Origin: Datisca glomerata
Lineage: Eukaryota > Streptophyta > Magnoliopsida > Cucurbitales > Datiscaceae
Direction of reading: 5' to 3'
DNA length: 64,000 nt
Assembly: GCA_003255025.1 (NCBI GenBank)
Contig: QANY01000052.1
Location: forward strand, 372,001 to 436,000
Position 1 is the stretch's first letter. The number at the start of each line of letters is the position of its first letter. Both the position numbers and the translations under genes were made by a program. Below are positions 22,640-33,953 of the stretch, in pieces. The notes beneath the pieces are model-generated. The model saw only the letters and a list, made by a program, of their open reading frames with translations. It searched no databases and had not been told where the DNA came from.

Positions 22640-23460
22640 TTTTAATTATCTCTTAGGTATTGTTAAGCACATTTTGACCGATGACGATGATAGGTTCACG
22701 TATTCATTCATGTTGTTGGGTGTATGTTTAAATGGATCTCGACACTATAGACCAACTATTGTAGTTCATGGTACTTTCTTAAAAGGTAAATATGTTGGTA
22801 CCCTACTAAATGCATGTATGCTTGATGGTAATAATCAATTTCTTCTTGTGGCATTTGCTATCGGTGACTGTGAGAATGAAAAATCTTGGGAATGGTTTCT
22901 TCTAAAGTTAAAAGAAACACTTGGTTATCGTAAGTAATTGGTAATCGTCATCGTCATACGAGTCTACCTGATGTTATTTCTTAAGCTTTTATGGATACTT
23001 TTTATGGGCATTGGATGCACCATTTGTTAAAAAACTTGAACTATCAATTTAAGCATGGTTTGTATGATGCTATATTTTACCTTTATATGAAGGGTTACAC
23101 TTTGGAGGAATTTGAAAGATTTATGCACCAACTAGATGTAATGGCCCCTGGAATCTTTGAATATTTGAAAACATTTGGTTATGGGAAGTGGGCTCGTGCA
23201 TATTTTGTTCGACATAGATATAACTTGATGACTAGTAATATTGTTCAGAGTATTAACATGAAAGTGACTGCCCGACGTTTACCTGTTGCATCATTTGTTG
23301 AGTACGTACTACAGTTTTTGCAAGAATGATTCTATGATATGAAGGAGGATGCTAATTGCACAATTGCTACATTGTCTAAATGGGCTGAGAAAGTTCTATG
23401 TTCTAACCTAAGAAAGGAAAGGAGGATGACTATAAGTTATTTTTTTCAAAACAGACGTAC
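22640..23460 (+). pseudogene. MULE (Mutator-like) transposase fragment
   Basis: The segment 22656-22937 carries TYSFMLLGVCLNGSRHYRPT, then HGTFLKGKYVGTLLNA, GNNQFLLVAFAIGDCENEKS and WEWFLLKLKE, the core of the MULE transposase domain. The segment 23003-23329 continues with GYTLEEFERFMHQLD and ARAYFVRHRYNLMTSNIVQS, the C-terminal helical region. The first catalytic aspartate of the DGT-LKG motif is replaced by histidine (HGTFLKG). A stop and frameshift separate the two halves at about 22937-23003, and the DNA-binding N-terminus is missing. It is clearly inactive. It lies about 380 bases upstream of the GEM-like start codon. Confidence 0.9.
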
Positions 23461-23479
23461 ATTTATTTATCTATTATTT

Positions 23480-23841
23480 ATAATTTTATAAAAATTTTAA
23501 TTCTTTTATCATTACTCTTATGTAAATAATGGTAATCATATATGAGAATTGTCATCACTATTGTTTTTAATGATGGTGGTATTGTCAATGCCAATCGATT
23601 CACCGCAGATCCAATTTACTCATGCGCGCTAAAAAAATGCGAAAGCTATAACTTTTGTGGCACAAAGTTTGTGCGGCCATTACCGTCCTCACCGGTTAAC
23701 TCGTTTTCTACTCCAATTTTTAATTCAATTTCAAACCCCGTTATTATTCTAAAATTTTCCAGATTTGGCACCAATAACGATTTATAGGCGAAGGGTGAAA
23801 CTTCTCACGCCACGCGTCACCGGGTTTTCGTCTGGTAACAG
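23480..23841 (+). promoter_or_regulatory. Presumed promoter and 5' UTR of the GEM-like gene
   Basis: Only about 360-380 bases separate the MULE transposase remnant from the start codon. The distal half is AT-rich (ttataattttataaaaattt near 23480-23500). The proximal 200 bases are GC-richer and leader-like (caccggttaactcg, cacgccacgcgtcaccgggt). No single TATA box stands out enough to fix the transcription start. An alternative view is that 23542-23640 is still MULE C-terminal sequence (FNDGGIVNANRF-like), which would leave an even shorter native promoter. Confidence 0.45.
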
Positions 23842-26253
23842 ATGGAACTGCCGAAGCCGGAGATTGATAGCAAGGCGCAAACTCGGGTCGCGGATTCGCC
23901 AACGAAGTCCGATTCGAAAGAGGGAAGTCAGGCTGCAAATGGGGATGCGAAGTGGGAGAGTTTAGTGATGGGATCGGAGCGCTCGGGTCAGAGCGGGCCA
24001 TCCGCCAATCAAACAGCGTCGGCAGTGTCGAAGAAATCGGTGCATTGGAGCCCCGAAATTGTTACCGAATCGTCGTCTGTATCCTCAGTCACATACGAAT
24101 CCAATTCCTATGTTGCTCCTTCCCCTGCTCCATCCTCTTCCTTTTCTGTCAAAGGTATTATATGCATGTATGAAGATGTATGAATTATTCACTTCAATAA
24201 GAAAAAGGATTTGAAAATTTGTATGCTTTTTGATCAGATACCATGGGCGCTGTTCGGAACGTGCTCGGCAGATGGGGAAAGAAGGTCGGTGAAGCTACAA
24301 AGAAAGCCGAGGATCTAGCTGGGAATACTTGGCAGCACTGTGAGTTATACTTTCTTTTCTCCTTTCGTTTAATTTCTTACATGAAAGAATTTCTGCGGGA
24401 GATGTGAATATCCTTCTTCTTGGTTAACTTTGGCTTTGAGAACTGATAAATATTATGGCATTTGGAATTAGTATTGTATGAGGAAGATGGGAGACCTCTG
24501 TACTTTAGTGGACTATGCCTTTGGGGCTAGGGTCAAGTCCTGCCACTATAAAGGGTTTGGATTATGAGGTCCAGGTTGATCGCCTCCCACTTGTTGCGTT
24601 TGCTTAAGTATGGAATAATATATCAAGTAGATTGGCGCTCTATTTTTTATAGGGGATCCTCCCTAAGCTGTGGAATCTCTTTCTTTGCGTTGTTTGTTAT
24701 CAAACATAATATCGTTGCTAATTAGTTCAGGCTAACTGTAAGTTTTAACTCTCTTATCATCTGTATTCACGTTGTATAGTTTTGAGGAATAAAAGTGTTA
24801 AGTTGAATCACTGAACATCTTCTCACACTGGAATTTGTATATCTTGTTTTCTCTTGTTGAGATTTCCTCACATACTCATGCAACTCCCCTTACAATTGGA
24901 ATACTAGGCTGAATAGCACAGATTCTTTAAAGGATTAATATCTTACATCTTTTAGTCGATGTGTATAGCAAGACGATTACCATGTTTATGGCTTATATAG
25001 TGCATGATAAATGACTTGTAAAAAGGAATAGTGGTTAGCTATTATGTTTTCGTACTTCAACATATGCAAGTTCTTGTTACTGTGACATATATATACTAAT
25101 ATCCTGTCTATATCTATGTTAACTAGTTTAGCCTTATTATAGTTGACCAAACAGTCTCACTTATCTGCTTTCAAAACAATAAATCTAGTATCACAATACA
25201 ATCGGATTTGCAAGGGAATGATATCCAGTCTCTTTCTTTTGGTCTTGTTTTTCAAGTAAAATTGAGCTTTTGTTGAAATTTTTGTGCAATTGTCACATTA
25301 AATAATTGAAATGAATCCCTCTTAAATTAGTGAAAACAAGTCCAAGTTTTGCTGATGCTGCACTAGGAAGGATTGCACAGGGCACAAAGGTCTTAGCAGA
25401 AGGTGGTTATGAGAAGATTTTTCGCCAAACTTTTGATACCGTGCCTGAGGAACAACTTCAAAATTCTTATGCGTGCTACTTATCAACTTCTGCGGGTCCC
25501 GTCATGGGAGTTTTATATGTATCGACAGCAAAGCTTGCATTCTGTAGTGACAACCCTCTTTCATATAAATCGGATGACAAATTAGAATGGAGCTATTATA
25601 AGGTAGGTTGCAAGTGCTACTACTTTACATGTATATGAAGGAGTTTATCTTGATAATTGGTTGTAGCATCTGAAGTTCATCTATTGCTTATTTAAGCATC
25701 ATTACTAAGTGAGTCCTTTCAGCTGTTAAGGTAGATTTATCTAGAATTTTTCACACAAAAAGAGAGGTTTGTAACATAAGAATATTTGTTGCATGGCTAA
25801 CATATATAACCTTATAATTATGTTTCGAGTCTTTCACTAGATTATCATAACTCTGGCACTATCAGGTGTAAGAAGTTCACCATTCTTTGTTAACAAATTA
25901 TTTTTTTCTTTCACTCCCTTAATGTACCTTGCAATTCCTTGTCTTTCTCTATGGATAATTCAGCATTATATCTCATGCTTTCACTACTTTGTCTTTTAAA
26001 ATCTTTCTCTGTTATGGGAGTTGTTTCTGACTTTCTTTGCCATTTCCTCTGCCATTGTATACAGATAATAATCCCTTTACATCAACTTAAAGCAGCAAAC
26101 CCTTCTTCAAGCAGAGCCAACCCTTCTGAAAAATACGTACAGGTGATTTCTGTTGATAACCATGAATTTTGGTTCATGGGTTTCTTAAACTACGATGGTG
26201 CCGTTAAATGCCTGCAAGATGCTTTGCATGCCGACAATGTTCAATCCGTGTGA
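23842..26253 (+). CDS. GEM-like protein with GRAM domain (four exons, intact)
   Basis: The best-supported coding sequence is join(23842..24154, 24238..24339, 25331..25602, 26065..26253), 876 nt including TGA, so 291 residues. All three introns have GT/AG borders (AAAG|GTATTA...CAG|ATACC; CACT|GTGAG...TTAG|TGAAA; AAG|GTAGGT...ACAG|ATAATA) and the frame stays open throughout. Residues 1-104 are a Ser/Pro/Gly-rich, probably disordered N-terminus (with [11 protein letters not shown], a conserved GEM-family motif). Next come [20 protein letters not shown] and the GRAM domain from about residue 147 ([20 protein letters not shown] ... [15 protein letters not shown]). Arabidopsis GEM, of similar length, binds CDT1 and TTG1 and represses GL2 and CPC in root-hair patterning; related proteins respond to ABA. 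Whether this copy does the same is inference. It is the only gene in the window without visible damage. Confidence 0.93.
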
Positions 26254-26560
26254 ACTTGAAGTATGTTCATGTGGCTATAAGTTCCATTCAAGTTCTTAGG
26301 CACTTCATATAACTCCTCACGGTTAATAGAGTAGATAGTTTCATATTTTTTCTCGATCATGCTGCTTTGTTTGGAAAATTTTTCATAGTCAAGTGAGAAT
26401 TTAACTGGTAATGTAAAACTGTGCTATGGTAACTTTTTGGGAAGACGGTAAAACACATTGATTTTCATGTTTTGTAATTTATACACTCTTGGTCTTGGAT
26501 ACCTGATAATAATATTAATTATATACTTGCTCTCATGCAAAATTGGTTGGATGGTGTCAT
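26254..26560 (+). other. Probable 3' UTR of the GEM-like gene
   Basis: T-rich non-coding sequence follows the stop codon, with aataat and attaat words near 26505-26520 that could serve as plant polyadenylation signals. No competing open frame is present. The exact cleavage site cannot be read from sequence alone. Confidence 0.4.
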
Positions 26561-26580
26561 CTAAAACAGAAAGCATTTAC

Positions 26581-26627
26581 AACTTTGATTGACTGATATA
26601 AAAAAAAAAAAAAAAACTTTGATTGAC
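26581..26627 (+). repeat. Poly(A) tract flanked by a 13-bp direct duplication
   Basis: The 13 bases aactttgattgac occur at 26581-26593 and again at 26615-26627. Between them lie only tgatat and about 16 A residues. This is the footprint expected of a LINE-machinery insertion that delivered little more than a poly(A) tail. Confidence 0.75.
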
Positions 26628-28060
26628 CGAGCGGTGCTATCACTCAAAGAGAATGTGCCTGTGCCCAGACTGGGAGAGTTGAGTCTGCTTATTCCTTTTG
26701 TTTAAATGAAATGGAGTCTGCATTTTCAATTCAAATTAGTCGGTTGTTTTTTTCCTGTTTCGGTAGCCAAAAACCAGTTCTCACTAGCTTTGAGAGACAA
26801 TGTAATGCTTATCGAGCCAATTTCTAACAATTGATTGAACAATGACTTAATGCTCAACTATAGTATAAATCATTTCAAAGTCAGATTGTATCCCAGCTTA
26901 CAACAGAAAATAACTTGTTTGGAGCTTTGCTTTTGAATGTACTTGTTAAATCTCTCATGTAGTTTCAATTGTTAGTAGTGGAAATTAAATCTACATGTAG
27001 AACGTAGGCGGCTAATGATTGCTGCCTAAAATTCGTAGGGAAAACTTTACTTAACATCCACATGTAGCTTCATTAAATGACAATGCCTCTCCCTCTAGAA
27101 TTAGAAACTATTCAAACCTCCCCTATCATTTATAACTTAGGACACAAACCTCCCCTAAACACCTAAACTGTTGTTAAACTATGTTAAATGAAGCATGAAA
27201 GAAATGTAACACCCTCAATACATTGGTTTAAAACCTTAAAAACATTACATTGAAATCAAATCATCTATTAACAGAGTGGTATTCTTGACTTTTTGAAACC
27301 CTAAAAGCATGATGTGGGGTTATGGGGTTTAGGTAATTAAAAAAGCGTACTATTGTCGTTTTGAATAAAACTATATTAACAGAGTGGGCGTTCATGACCT
27401 TTAGAAAATAAGAGAGATTGTTAGTGTCATTTAACGAAAAGACATGGGGTTTTAGTGTATGTTTTCCAAAATTGTAAGCTTACAAGTCTTTTTAAGTAAA
27501 AAACAATGGGACTGTATACAGTTTAGTTTGGAATCGTTTTGTTTGAAAACATTTAAAGCTATTTAAAATATTATTTTAAATTGTATTTATTTGTTAACAA
27601 ATATTGTTGTTCGAAGCATGTGTATTTTAAAACGCTTCTACAAAAAATATATATTTAAGTATGTCCTGAAATTTCTAAAATACAAATGGACGGCTACTCA
27701 AGTGCTTCATGCAAAGATGTATATGTAATTTTTTTAATTAAAATAGTATTATTTTAATATATAAAAATGTTTCTAGTAAAAAATATTCAGAAACACACCC
27801 TAAGGGTGAGTTTTGAAGTGCTTTACTTGAAGGCACTTGTACCATTAAAAAATACTACTTTAGGTCGCATTTATTTATAATGTTGTTTGAAATACATTTT
27901 GATATTTTGAAGTACTTTTATTACAAAAAAATATATGGTCAAGTGTCTCTTAAATACGTCTTTTTTTATAAAGCAAAGTGTATATTAATAACCAGGACTA
28001 CAAAAACACATGAACATACTCCAGAAATACCAGGTCAAACCAAAACTCAAGGAGATTTCT
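26628..28060. other. Intergenic DNA between the GEM-like gene and the LINE; no gene seen
   Basis: No coding region is supported. At about 27560-27680 and 27860-27960 two stretches share a loose pattern (ttgtatttatttgttaaca / cgcatttatttataatgttg, then tgttcgaa or tgtttgaa and acaaaaaatatat). This looks like an old direct duplication or two copies of an unidentified AT-rich repeat. Confidence 0.4.
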
Positions 28061-30210
28061 TTAAAATATGAGGAGGTAAATCTCACTTATACACAAGGAT
28101 AGTATTATCATGAGTCCAAAGAATAGGTCTAAGGAACCAGGTCCTATCCCTAACAATGTTAACAACAATCCTAGTAAGGGTATTTCTATCCCTAGTTTTA
28201 CCCTAAACAATCCTATAGTTTTTTTCATCCACAAGTCATACACAAAAGAATTAAAAGCAAGCTTAAGGATTAAGTACCTAACATCTTTCCTCCATGTTAT
28301 TTGAGCTAGCCACTCAACTGTGATCCCAACTATGACAAGAAAGCATTGGAGATCACATAACTGAGTGATAGCGATTCGGATAGCTTGGCCAAAAGCACAT
28401 AAAAAATAGGTGGTCTTTAGACTCCAACTTGTTAATACACACACACAATCAAAGTCAACTGAAATGCCATAGCCAGCAAGCTTGCCCTTAGTTGACAATT
28501 TATTCTTACAAGCTAGTCCGTTGATGAAGTTGTGCTTGTAACTATTATAGCTAAACCAGGTGATGTCTCCCCAAATAACCTTATTACCAGGCTGCTTTAA
28601 GGACCAATAGGTTGAGTCAACAAAAAATGTCATGTCTGAGGCAGGCTTCCATAACCACTTATCAAGACCCAAACCAAGAGAATCCATACTCAAATAAGCA
28701 TTCTTGATCTCTCTAAGGTAGGAAGTATCGGTGACCGGCTAGGACCATATCCCATTGGTGATCACCCTACTAAATTTGGTACCAAAGCTCCAATTAGCAT
28801 CAGTGATAATAACTCTACCAAACCTATTGTAAAGCACCCCCAACTGATTCCAAGGGTCACCCTAAAGGGAAATAGTAGAACCATCTCCAATTCTGGCCTG
28901 ACATAAAACAGTGAACCATTCTCTGGCTTTTAGAAGCTTTCTCCAAATCCAAGAGCAATCATTAGGGATTTTGACAATAAAAACAGTCCCATCCTTAATT
29001 AAGTGTTTATAGCACCATTTACTCCAAATGGAACTATAAGGATTAGAAATAAGGAACCATAGATGTTTAGCAATTGTAGTACATATCCAAGTAAAAATGT
29101 CTCTAAGACCTAAACCACAATTTTCCTTAGTAGTACACACCTCAGTCTACTTCACTTTAGAGTTGGCATGTTTATCCGATGTAACTGACTAGAGATAGTT
29201 TCTCATGATACTTTCAATGTCCTGTAAGATTCTCTTAGGAAGGATAAACAACCCTACCCAAACATTTTGAATAGCCAAGACCACAGATTGGATAAGCTAC
29301 AATCTGCCAATAAATGACAAGTACTTGGTCTCCCAACTCTTGACTCTAGCAGTGTTCCTGTCAGCTAAAGCTACATAATCATCTCTTCCCATCATTGTAG
29401 AGATTAAAGGTAAGCCAAGGTATCTAACAGGAAATATGCCACTCTGAAAACCCTACAACTCAATATAAATAAGCACGACTTGCTTAGGGACACCAGAGAA
29501 GAAAATCTGTTTTTTCAATTGATTAGGCTTGAGGCATGTAAGCATGAAGAACACATCGAAACTATCTCTAATAAGACTAATAGAACTTTGGTCCCCTTTA
29601 GAGAAGATGAGGAGGTCATCAGCAAAACATAGCTCAACAACACCCAACTCATTGCACCTCCAATGAAAGCTGAATCCAGGCAAAGTGAAAGTATGCTGCA
29701 AAAGACCAAAGAGGCATTCCATAACTATAACAAACAAATAAGGGGAGATGGGATCCCCCTGCCTCAGACCCCTGACACATCTAAAATAGCCACAAAGTAC
29801 CCCTTTTATGTTAATAGAGAATGAGGTAGAAGTGATACAAATTATGATCCACTTAGTGAAGACAGAAGGGAAGCCAGTGATGTTCAAACATTTCTCAATG
29901 AAGATGCAACTGACACAATAATATTCTTTCATGAGATCAACCTTAATGGCACACTTAGCCAAGTGAGAAGCTTTGTGATAGTTCCTTACAAGCTCCTAAG
30001 ACAGAAAGATATTGTTTGTAATCCTCCTACCAGGCACAAAGGCATTCTGGTTGTTACTAATCATGGTAGGGAGGACACCTTTCAGTCTATTAGCAAGCAT
30101 CTTAGATATGCATTTGTAGACAAGGTTGTAACAAGAAATAGGTTTAAAGCCATTAACATTTTGGGGCTGAGTAGTCTTAGGAATCAGGGAAGCTGAAGTG
30201 TGATTCAACT
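28061..30210 (-). pseudogene. LINE reverse transcriptase and zf-RVT remnants
   Basis: In order on the minus strand: ASLIPKTTQPQNVNGFKPIS (about 30195-30130), the LIPK-RPIS block; SKMLANRLKGVLP and QNAFVPGRRI (about 30110-30020); then, in segment 29962-29453, VRGLRQGDPISPYLF and CFADDLLIFSKGD with the FADD catalytic box. The zinc-binding region follows: ENCGLGLRDIFTW (about 29120-29080) and the 28693-28061 segment with VIWGDITWF and ACKNKLSTKGKL, resembling the zf-RVT W-L-NRL-T-D pattern. Stops and frameshifts separate the blocks, so ORF2 is inactive. Confidence 0.88.
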
Positions 30211-30740
30211 AGGGTGGCAAACGCCATACTGGAAGGACATTACAACTTTAGTGACATCACCACCAACCACATCCTAAGCGTTTTAGAATAACCCTCCAGT
30301 AAAGCCATCAGGGCCTGGGGCCTTAGAATCACTATAGGAGAAAACTACCTCTTTGATCTCTGCTCTAGTAAGGCTGATGGCTTGCATAAAAGAAATTATC
30401 CTAAGATATATCACCTGCAAGATGTTCTAGTCAATGGAATTGCTATATTCTCAGTAACTAGGAGGGAAGTATAATGTTGCACAATATGGTCTTTGATGTC
30501 CTCTCTACAGTTCAAAGTTTTACCGTGGTCATCATTGATATTATTTCTCTTGACCATCTTGTAATAAATGGGCAGTGTTAGTGTCACCAAGGTTGATCTA
30601 CTAAGCTCTAGCTTTCTGCCTAAAGAATTTCTCCTCAGCCTGCCTGAGAGATATGAAGTTCCAGAAAGTTGTATGCTCATTGGACTATAAGCCAAGATCA
30701 TGAGGCCTATTGAATAGCTCATTCTTGGTAGCATCTAACT
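28070..30740 (-). mobile_element. 5'-truncated L1-type LINE
   Basis: The minus strand, read from 30.7 kb down to 28.1 kb, carries the ORF2 order linker - reverse transcriptase - zinc-binding domain of plant L1 elements. The N-terminal endonuclease is not recognisable, so the copy is 5'-truncated or eroded there, as most plant LINE copies are. No clear poly(A) tail (poly-T on the + strand) or target duplication is visible at the 28.06 kb end, so the exact limits are approximate. Confidence 0.85.
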
Positions 30741-31045
30741 TCACTCTCGCATCCAGGGCCCTAGTTGAAATGTCTTAGAAGTGGGTTCTGTTAAGAGTCC
30801 TGAGAATAGCTTTAGTAGTCTTAAGCTTCCTGAAACGGCATTGCATAGGAGAGCCATAGCCACTGTTATTCCATGCATGGGACACACAAGGCAAAAACTA
30901 TTCTCTATCAATCCCAAAAGTCAAAGAACTTGAAGTTAACCGGAGCCTTGCAGGTGGACACTTTAACATGTAGATTAGTTGGTGGACACTTTAACATGCA
31001 GATATCTTATCAATCTTCTTCATCATCATGTTCATTAAGTGCTTA

Positions 31046-31137
31046 GTGCAAGGATCGATATGAGATAATTGTTAACAAAAATAGTATGATAGTGCAAGGA
31101 TGGATATGAGATAATTGTTAACAAGAATAGTATTATG
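31046..31137 (+). repeat. 46-bp tandem duplication
   Basis: gtgcaaggat[c/g]gatatgagataattgttaac plus the following 'a/g aaatagtat' is present twice, starting at 31046 and 31092, with only a few differences. It is a simple local duplication with no evident function. Confidence 0.85.
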
Positions 31138-31227
31138 TTAATGTATAAAAACATTTCGAGTCATAAACAGTCTCAAACATAGCTTAACTTGTAAACACCA
31201 ATTTAATGTTGTTTTCTTTTGCGAGAA

Positions 31228-31261
31228 CTACACAAATGGCCCATTTAGGCCATCTGTGTAG
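31228..31261. repeat. 34-bp inverted repeat (hairpin)
   Basis: The arms are ctacacaaatggcc and ggccatctgtgtag, complementary in 13 of 14 positions, around a six-base loop cattta. It could be a miniature transposon end, a terminal palindrome of a degraded element, or simply a chance hairpin. There is no flanking gene for a terminator role. Confidence 0.75.
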
Positions 31262-32539
31262 CAAAATGACCGCCCTACTTTTAAATTACAAAAATGGTCG
31301 GGCAATGATCCATAAAAACAAATAGGAAGCTTCTACATAATCAATAATGATTCAGGAAACAAAAATGTATGACAAAAATTTTTTTACCTTGTACTAGAGG
31401 TGTATAAAATAGTTACTAGATTTAGAATGAAATTTTTAGTATGGCCATCTGCAAATTGACTCTGCGTTTTCTTTAAATTTCTTAACTACATACTGCTAGT
31501 ATCTAAATTTAGTTATCTAATCTTCCATTAAGTCTGTTTAGTTTGTTGAAAAAAGAATAAAGAAATTGTTTAGGTAAAATGTATAGAATACTCTAATATG
31601 TAGAAATTTACTAGAAGTAGTGTGATTTTCTTTTTTGTTTATGAACATCAAAAAAATCTAAAACATTAAATATAATTACACTGACTATACATAATGTATA
31701 TAAATTAGATATTGCTAGTATCTAATTTATAAACTGGTTCTAGAATATAAATTTTTTTATATTAAAATTGTGTTGTGCTTGATAGATGTCTCGAGTTAAG
31801 AGAAGTGTAAAAAACTGAAGCAACTAGAAGGACCATCACATCAAACAAGATCGATGATTCGTAAAAAGGAGCAAAAATGAACAACAAAAATAGTATCAGT
31901 GCAACAACATGAAGAACACCTACTAGAATCAGAAGAATTGTTTGAAACACAAACAACATACACACAACCAATAACCCATGAAATGGAAACACAAGCAACA
32001 AACACAAGAAAGAATGGAAACACAATCAATAGAACATGAGGAGGAAACTGATCCAAAAATGAAGATGATGATTAAGATAATGATGGAGAAGAAAATGAAG
32101 AGAATAAGGAAGAATATGATGAAGAAGAAACGTAGAAGAAGAATATGAGAAAGAAGAGGATGATGATGCTAACAAATCAAAGGTAAACCATCTTTAAATT
32201 AGAAATAATATCTATCAATATTAGTTACTGTATTTATATAATATATTTATCTTTGTAGGAAAACCCATTGCTTGTGCTGCCAAGCATGTGAAAACACTAC
32301 AACAAATGTATGCTTTAATAACAAAGAAGGACCGCGTTTTTTTTATCAAAATGCTAAGAGAGGTTGTCTAATTTTCAGGGAAGCTAGCAATGGGGGACAA
32401 AATTACAACCCCTCCTAAAATTACTCTCTCACAACTCTTTCTCTTTCAACCTCGCTCAGATTCAACCTCTCTTCTATGTTGAATTGAAAATTTAGGGCTC
32501 AAGAATCAGCTCACTCCTTCGTCCTTCACACAACGACTC

Positions 32540-32853
32540 TTTCTCTCTAGCTGATACGGTGGAAATTTATTGCTGGTTTTTGTGAAGCTCTTCATTCCCA
32601 TTCTCTGTTGTTCAGGTATGTCAGCGATTGATGGATTAGGGTTTGGAGTTGGTCAACAGGTGAGGGTCGTCGGCTCGATGTGTTGGCCAGGCTTAACAAT
32701 TTTTCTCCCGGTCGATATTTTGTTCGCGCTTTCTTTCTCCTTCTCTCACTCTCTATCTTGCTCTCTTTCTCTCTAGTTGATACTGTGGAAATTTGTTGCT
32801 GGTTTTCCTGAAGCTCTTCATCCCCATTCTCTGTTGTTTAGGTATGTCAACGA
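32540..32853 (+). repeat. Direct duplication (about 88 bp, offset 226) in the leader
   Basis: ttctctctagctgatacggt... at 32541-32627 recurs at 32767-32853. Both copies include ggaaattt[a/g]ttgctggttttc, gaagctcttcat, ccattctctgttgtt and aggtatgtca. Each copy ends in a donor-like aggtatg, so the captured leader exon appears to have been duplicated. Confidence 0.8.
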
Positions 32854-33159
32854 ACTCTCCACCGCTTATGTTGCCTCTACTTCTTTTTTCTTGTTTGCTT
32901 CCCTTTATTCTGTTATTGTTTGGTTAGTTTATGCTAGGGAATAGATTCTTTTTATTTGAGATTAGTTTATTATTTGGTTATCAAACATGAATTTCTTTGT
33001 GTTCATTATTATGTTAGGGATTAAGTTACTTTTAGCAAGAGAAAAGTAATCATGGGTTTCTTTTTGCCGAGTTAATTAAAGCTTATTCGCTCTTTTCCCC
33101 CTTTAATTGCCTCAGAGTTAATATTTATGGTTCCTTTTTTAATAAAAAAAAGGATCAGA

Positions 33160-33953
33160 GGTGGTGTTGTGTACTATGGTCTGAGGCCTATTGTCAAGTT
33201 TATGACGTTTAACTTCGCAATGCAAGTTAGTGAATTCTTTTGAGTGCAAATATTTGACTCTTGAAGATTGCCTCTTACGCACTTAAGGCGGGGGTGGGAG
33301 GAGAGGAAAGTCAATATCTGTTGTTGTTTACAGGTTATTGATCATATCATAAATTCAGCTGCAAAGACTAACTACATGTTCGCTAGCAAAATCTTGTACC
33401 TATTGTGTTTAGAGCTACTAGAGTTGGTGCCTAGTACACTCAGGTAAAGTGTCTTAGTTTTTTTATGCAGTGTTATGCAACATGGTATACTTCATGTATT
33501 GGATTAAAAGTTTTAGGCCCATACTCATCTGAAGATGCTCGTGGTTTACTTAAAGCTGCCATAAGGGACCTGAACCCTGTCGTTTACCTTGAAAATGAGT
33601 TGTTGTAAGTCATTAGTAGGCTAGTTATTGAATTATTATCTGTAGATTTAGTTTCTCATGTTAAAAAGGAGAAATAATTCTAATATGGCTGGGAGTTTTG
33701 TCTTTCAAATATGGTGAATCATTTCATGTTTCAGCTAAAGCTCTTGATTCTAATTTCACCATTCCAATAGTGAAATCTAAGGTTTGCTTATTCTAGCTTG
33801 GATATATTTTCTGACATATGATTGTTTTTACTATTATTTCACCATATTAGTTCTATTTGATGGGCCTTGTTAAGATGCCTTTGACAGATTGAGAGAGAAG
33901 GGAAGGATGTCACAATTACAACCCTTACTAAAATGGTGGGCTTTTCGCTTAAG
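33160..33953 (+). pseudogene. Pyruvate dehydrogenase E1-beta gene fragment (five exons with introns)
   Basis: Recognisable exons: about 33160-33225 (YYGLRPIVKFMTFNFAMQ); 33334-33443 (VIDHIINSAAKTNY); 33471-33604 ([19 protein letters not shown] and VVYLENEL); about 33710-33781 (ESFHVSAKALDSNFTIPIVK); 33888-33953 (IEREGKDVTITTLTKMVGFS). These match consecutive parts of the mitochondrial-type E1-beta subunit, which with E1-alpha decarboxylates pyruvate in the pyruvate dehydrogenase complex. Introns are kept with mostly good GT/AG borders, so this is DNA-level capture, not a processed copy. It is non-functional: the N- and C-terminal parts are missing, the conserved GPNGAAAGVG stretch in exon 2 is scrambled, and the acceptor before exon 4 reads CAA instead of CAG. 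Confidence 0.88.

Larger units (their letters stand above)
30741..32295. other. Intergenic DNA with small repeats; no intact gene
   Basis: This interval holds two 27-base near-copies of ggtggacactttaacatg (about 30951-31006), a 46-base tandem duplication and a 34-base inverted repeat (listed separately). At 31780-32180 the + strand has a damaged reading frame with LKQLEGPSHQTRSMIRKKEQ followed by Q/T/E-rich text and an acidic tail. This resembles the N-terminal part of plant En/Spm-associated proteins, but I cannot confirm it. Confidence 0.45.
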
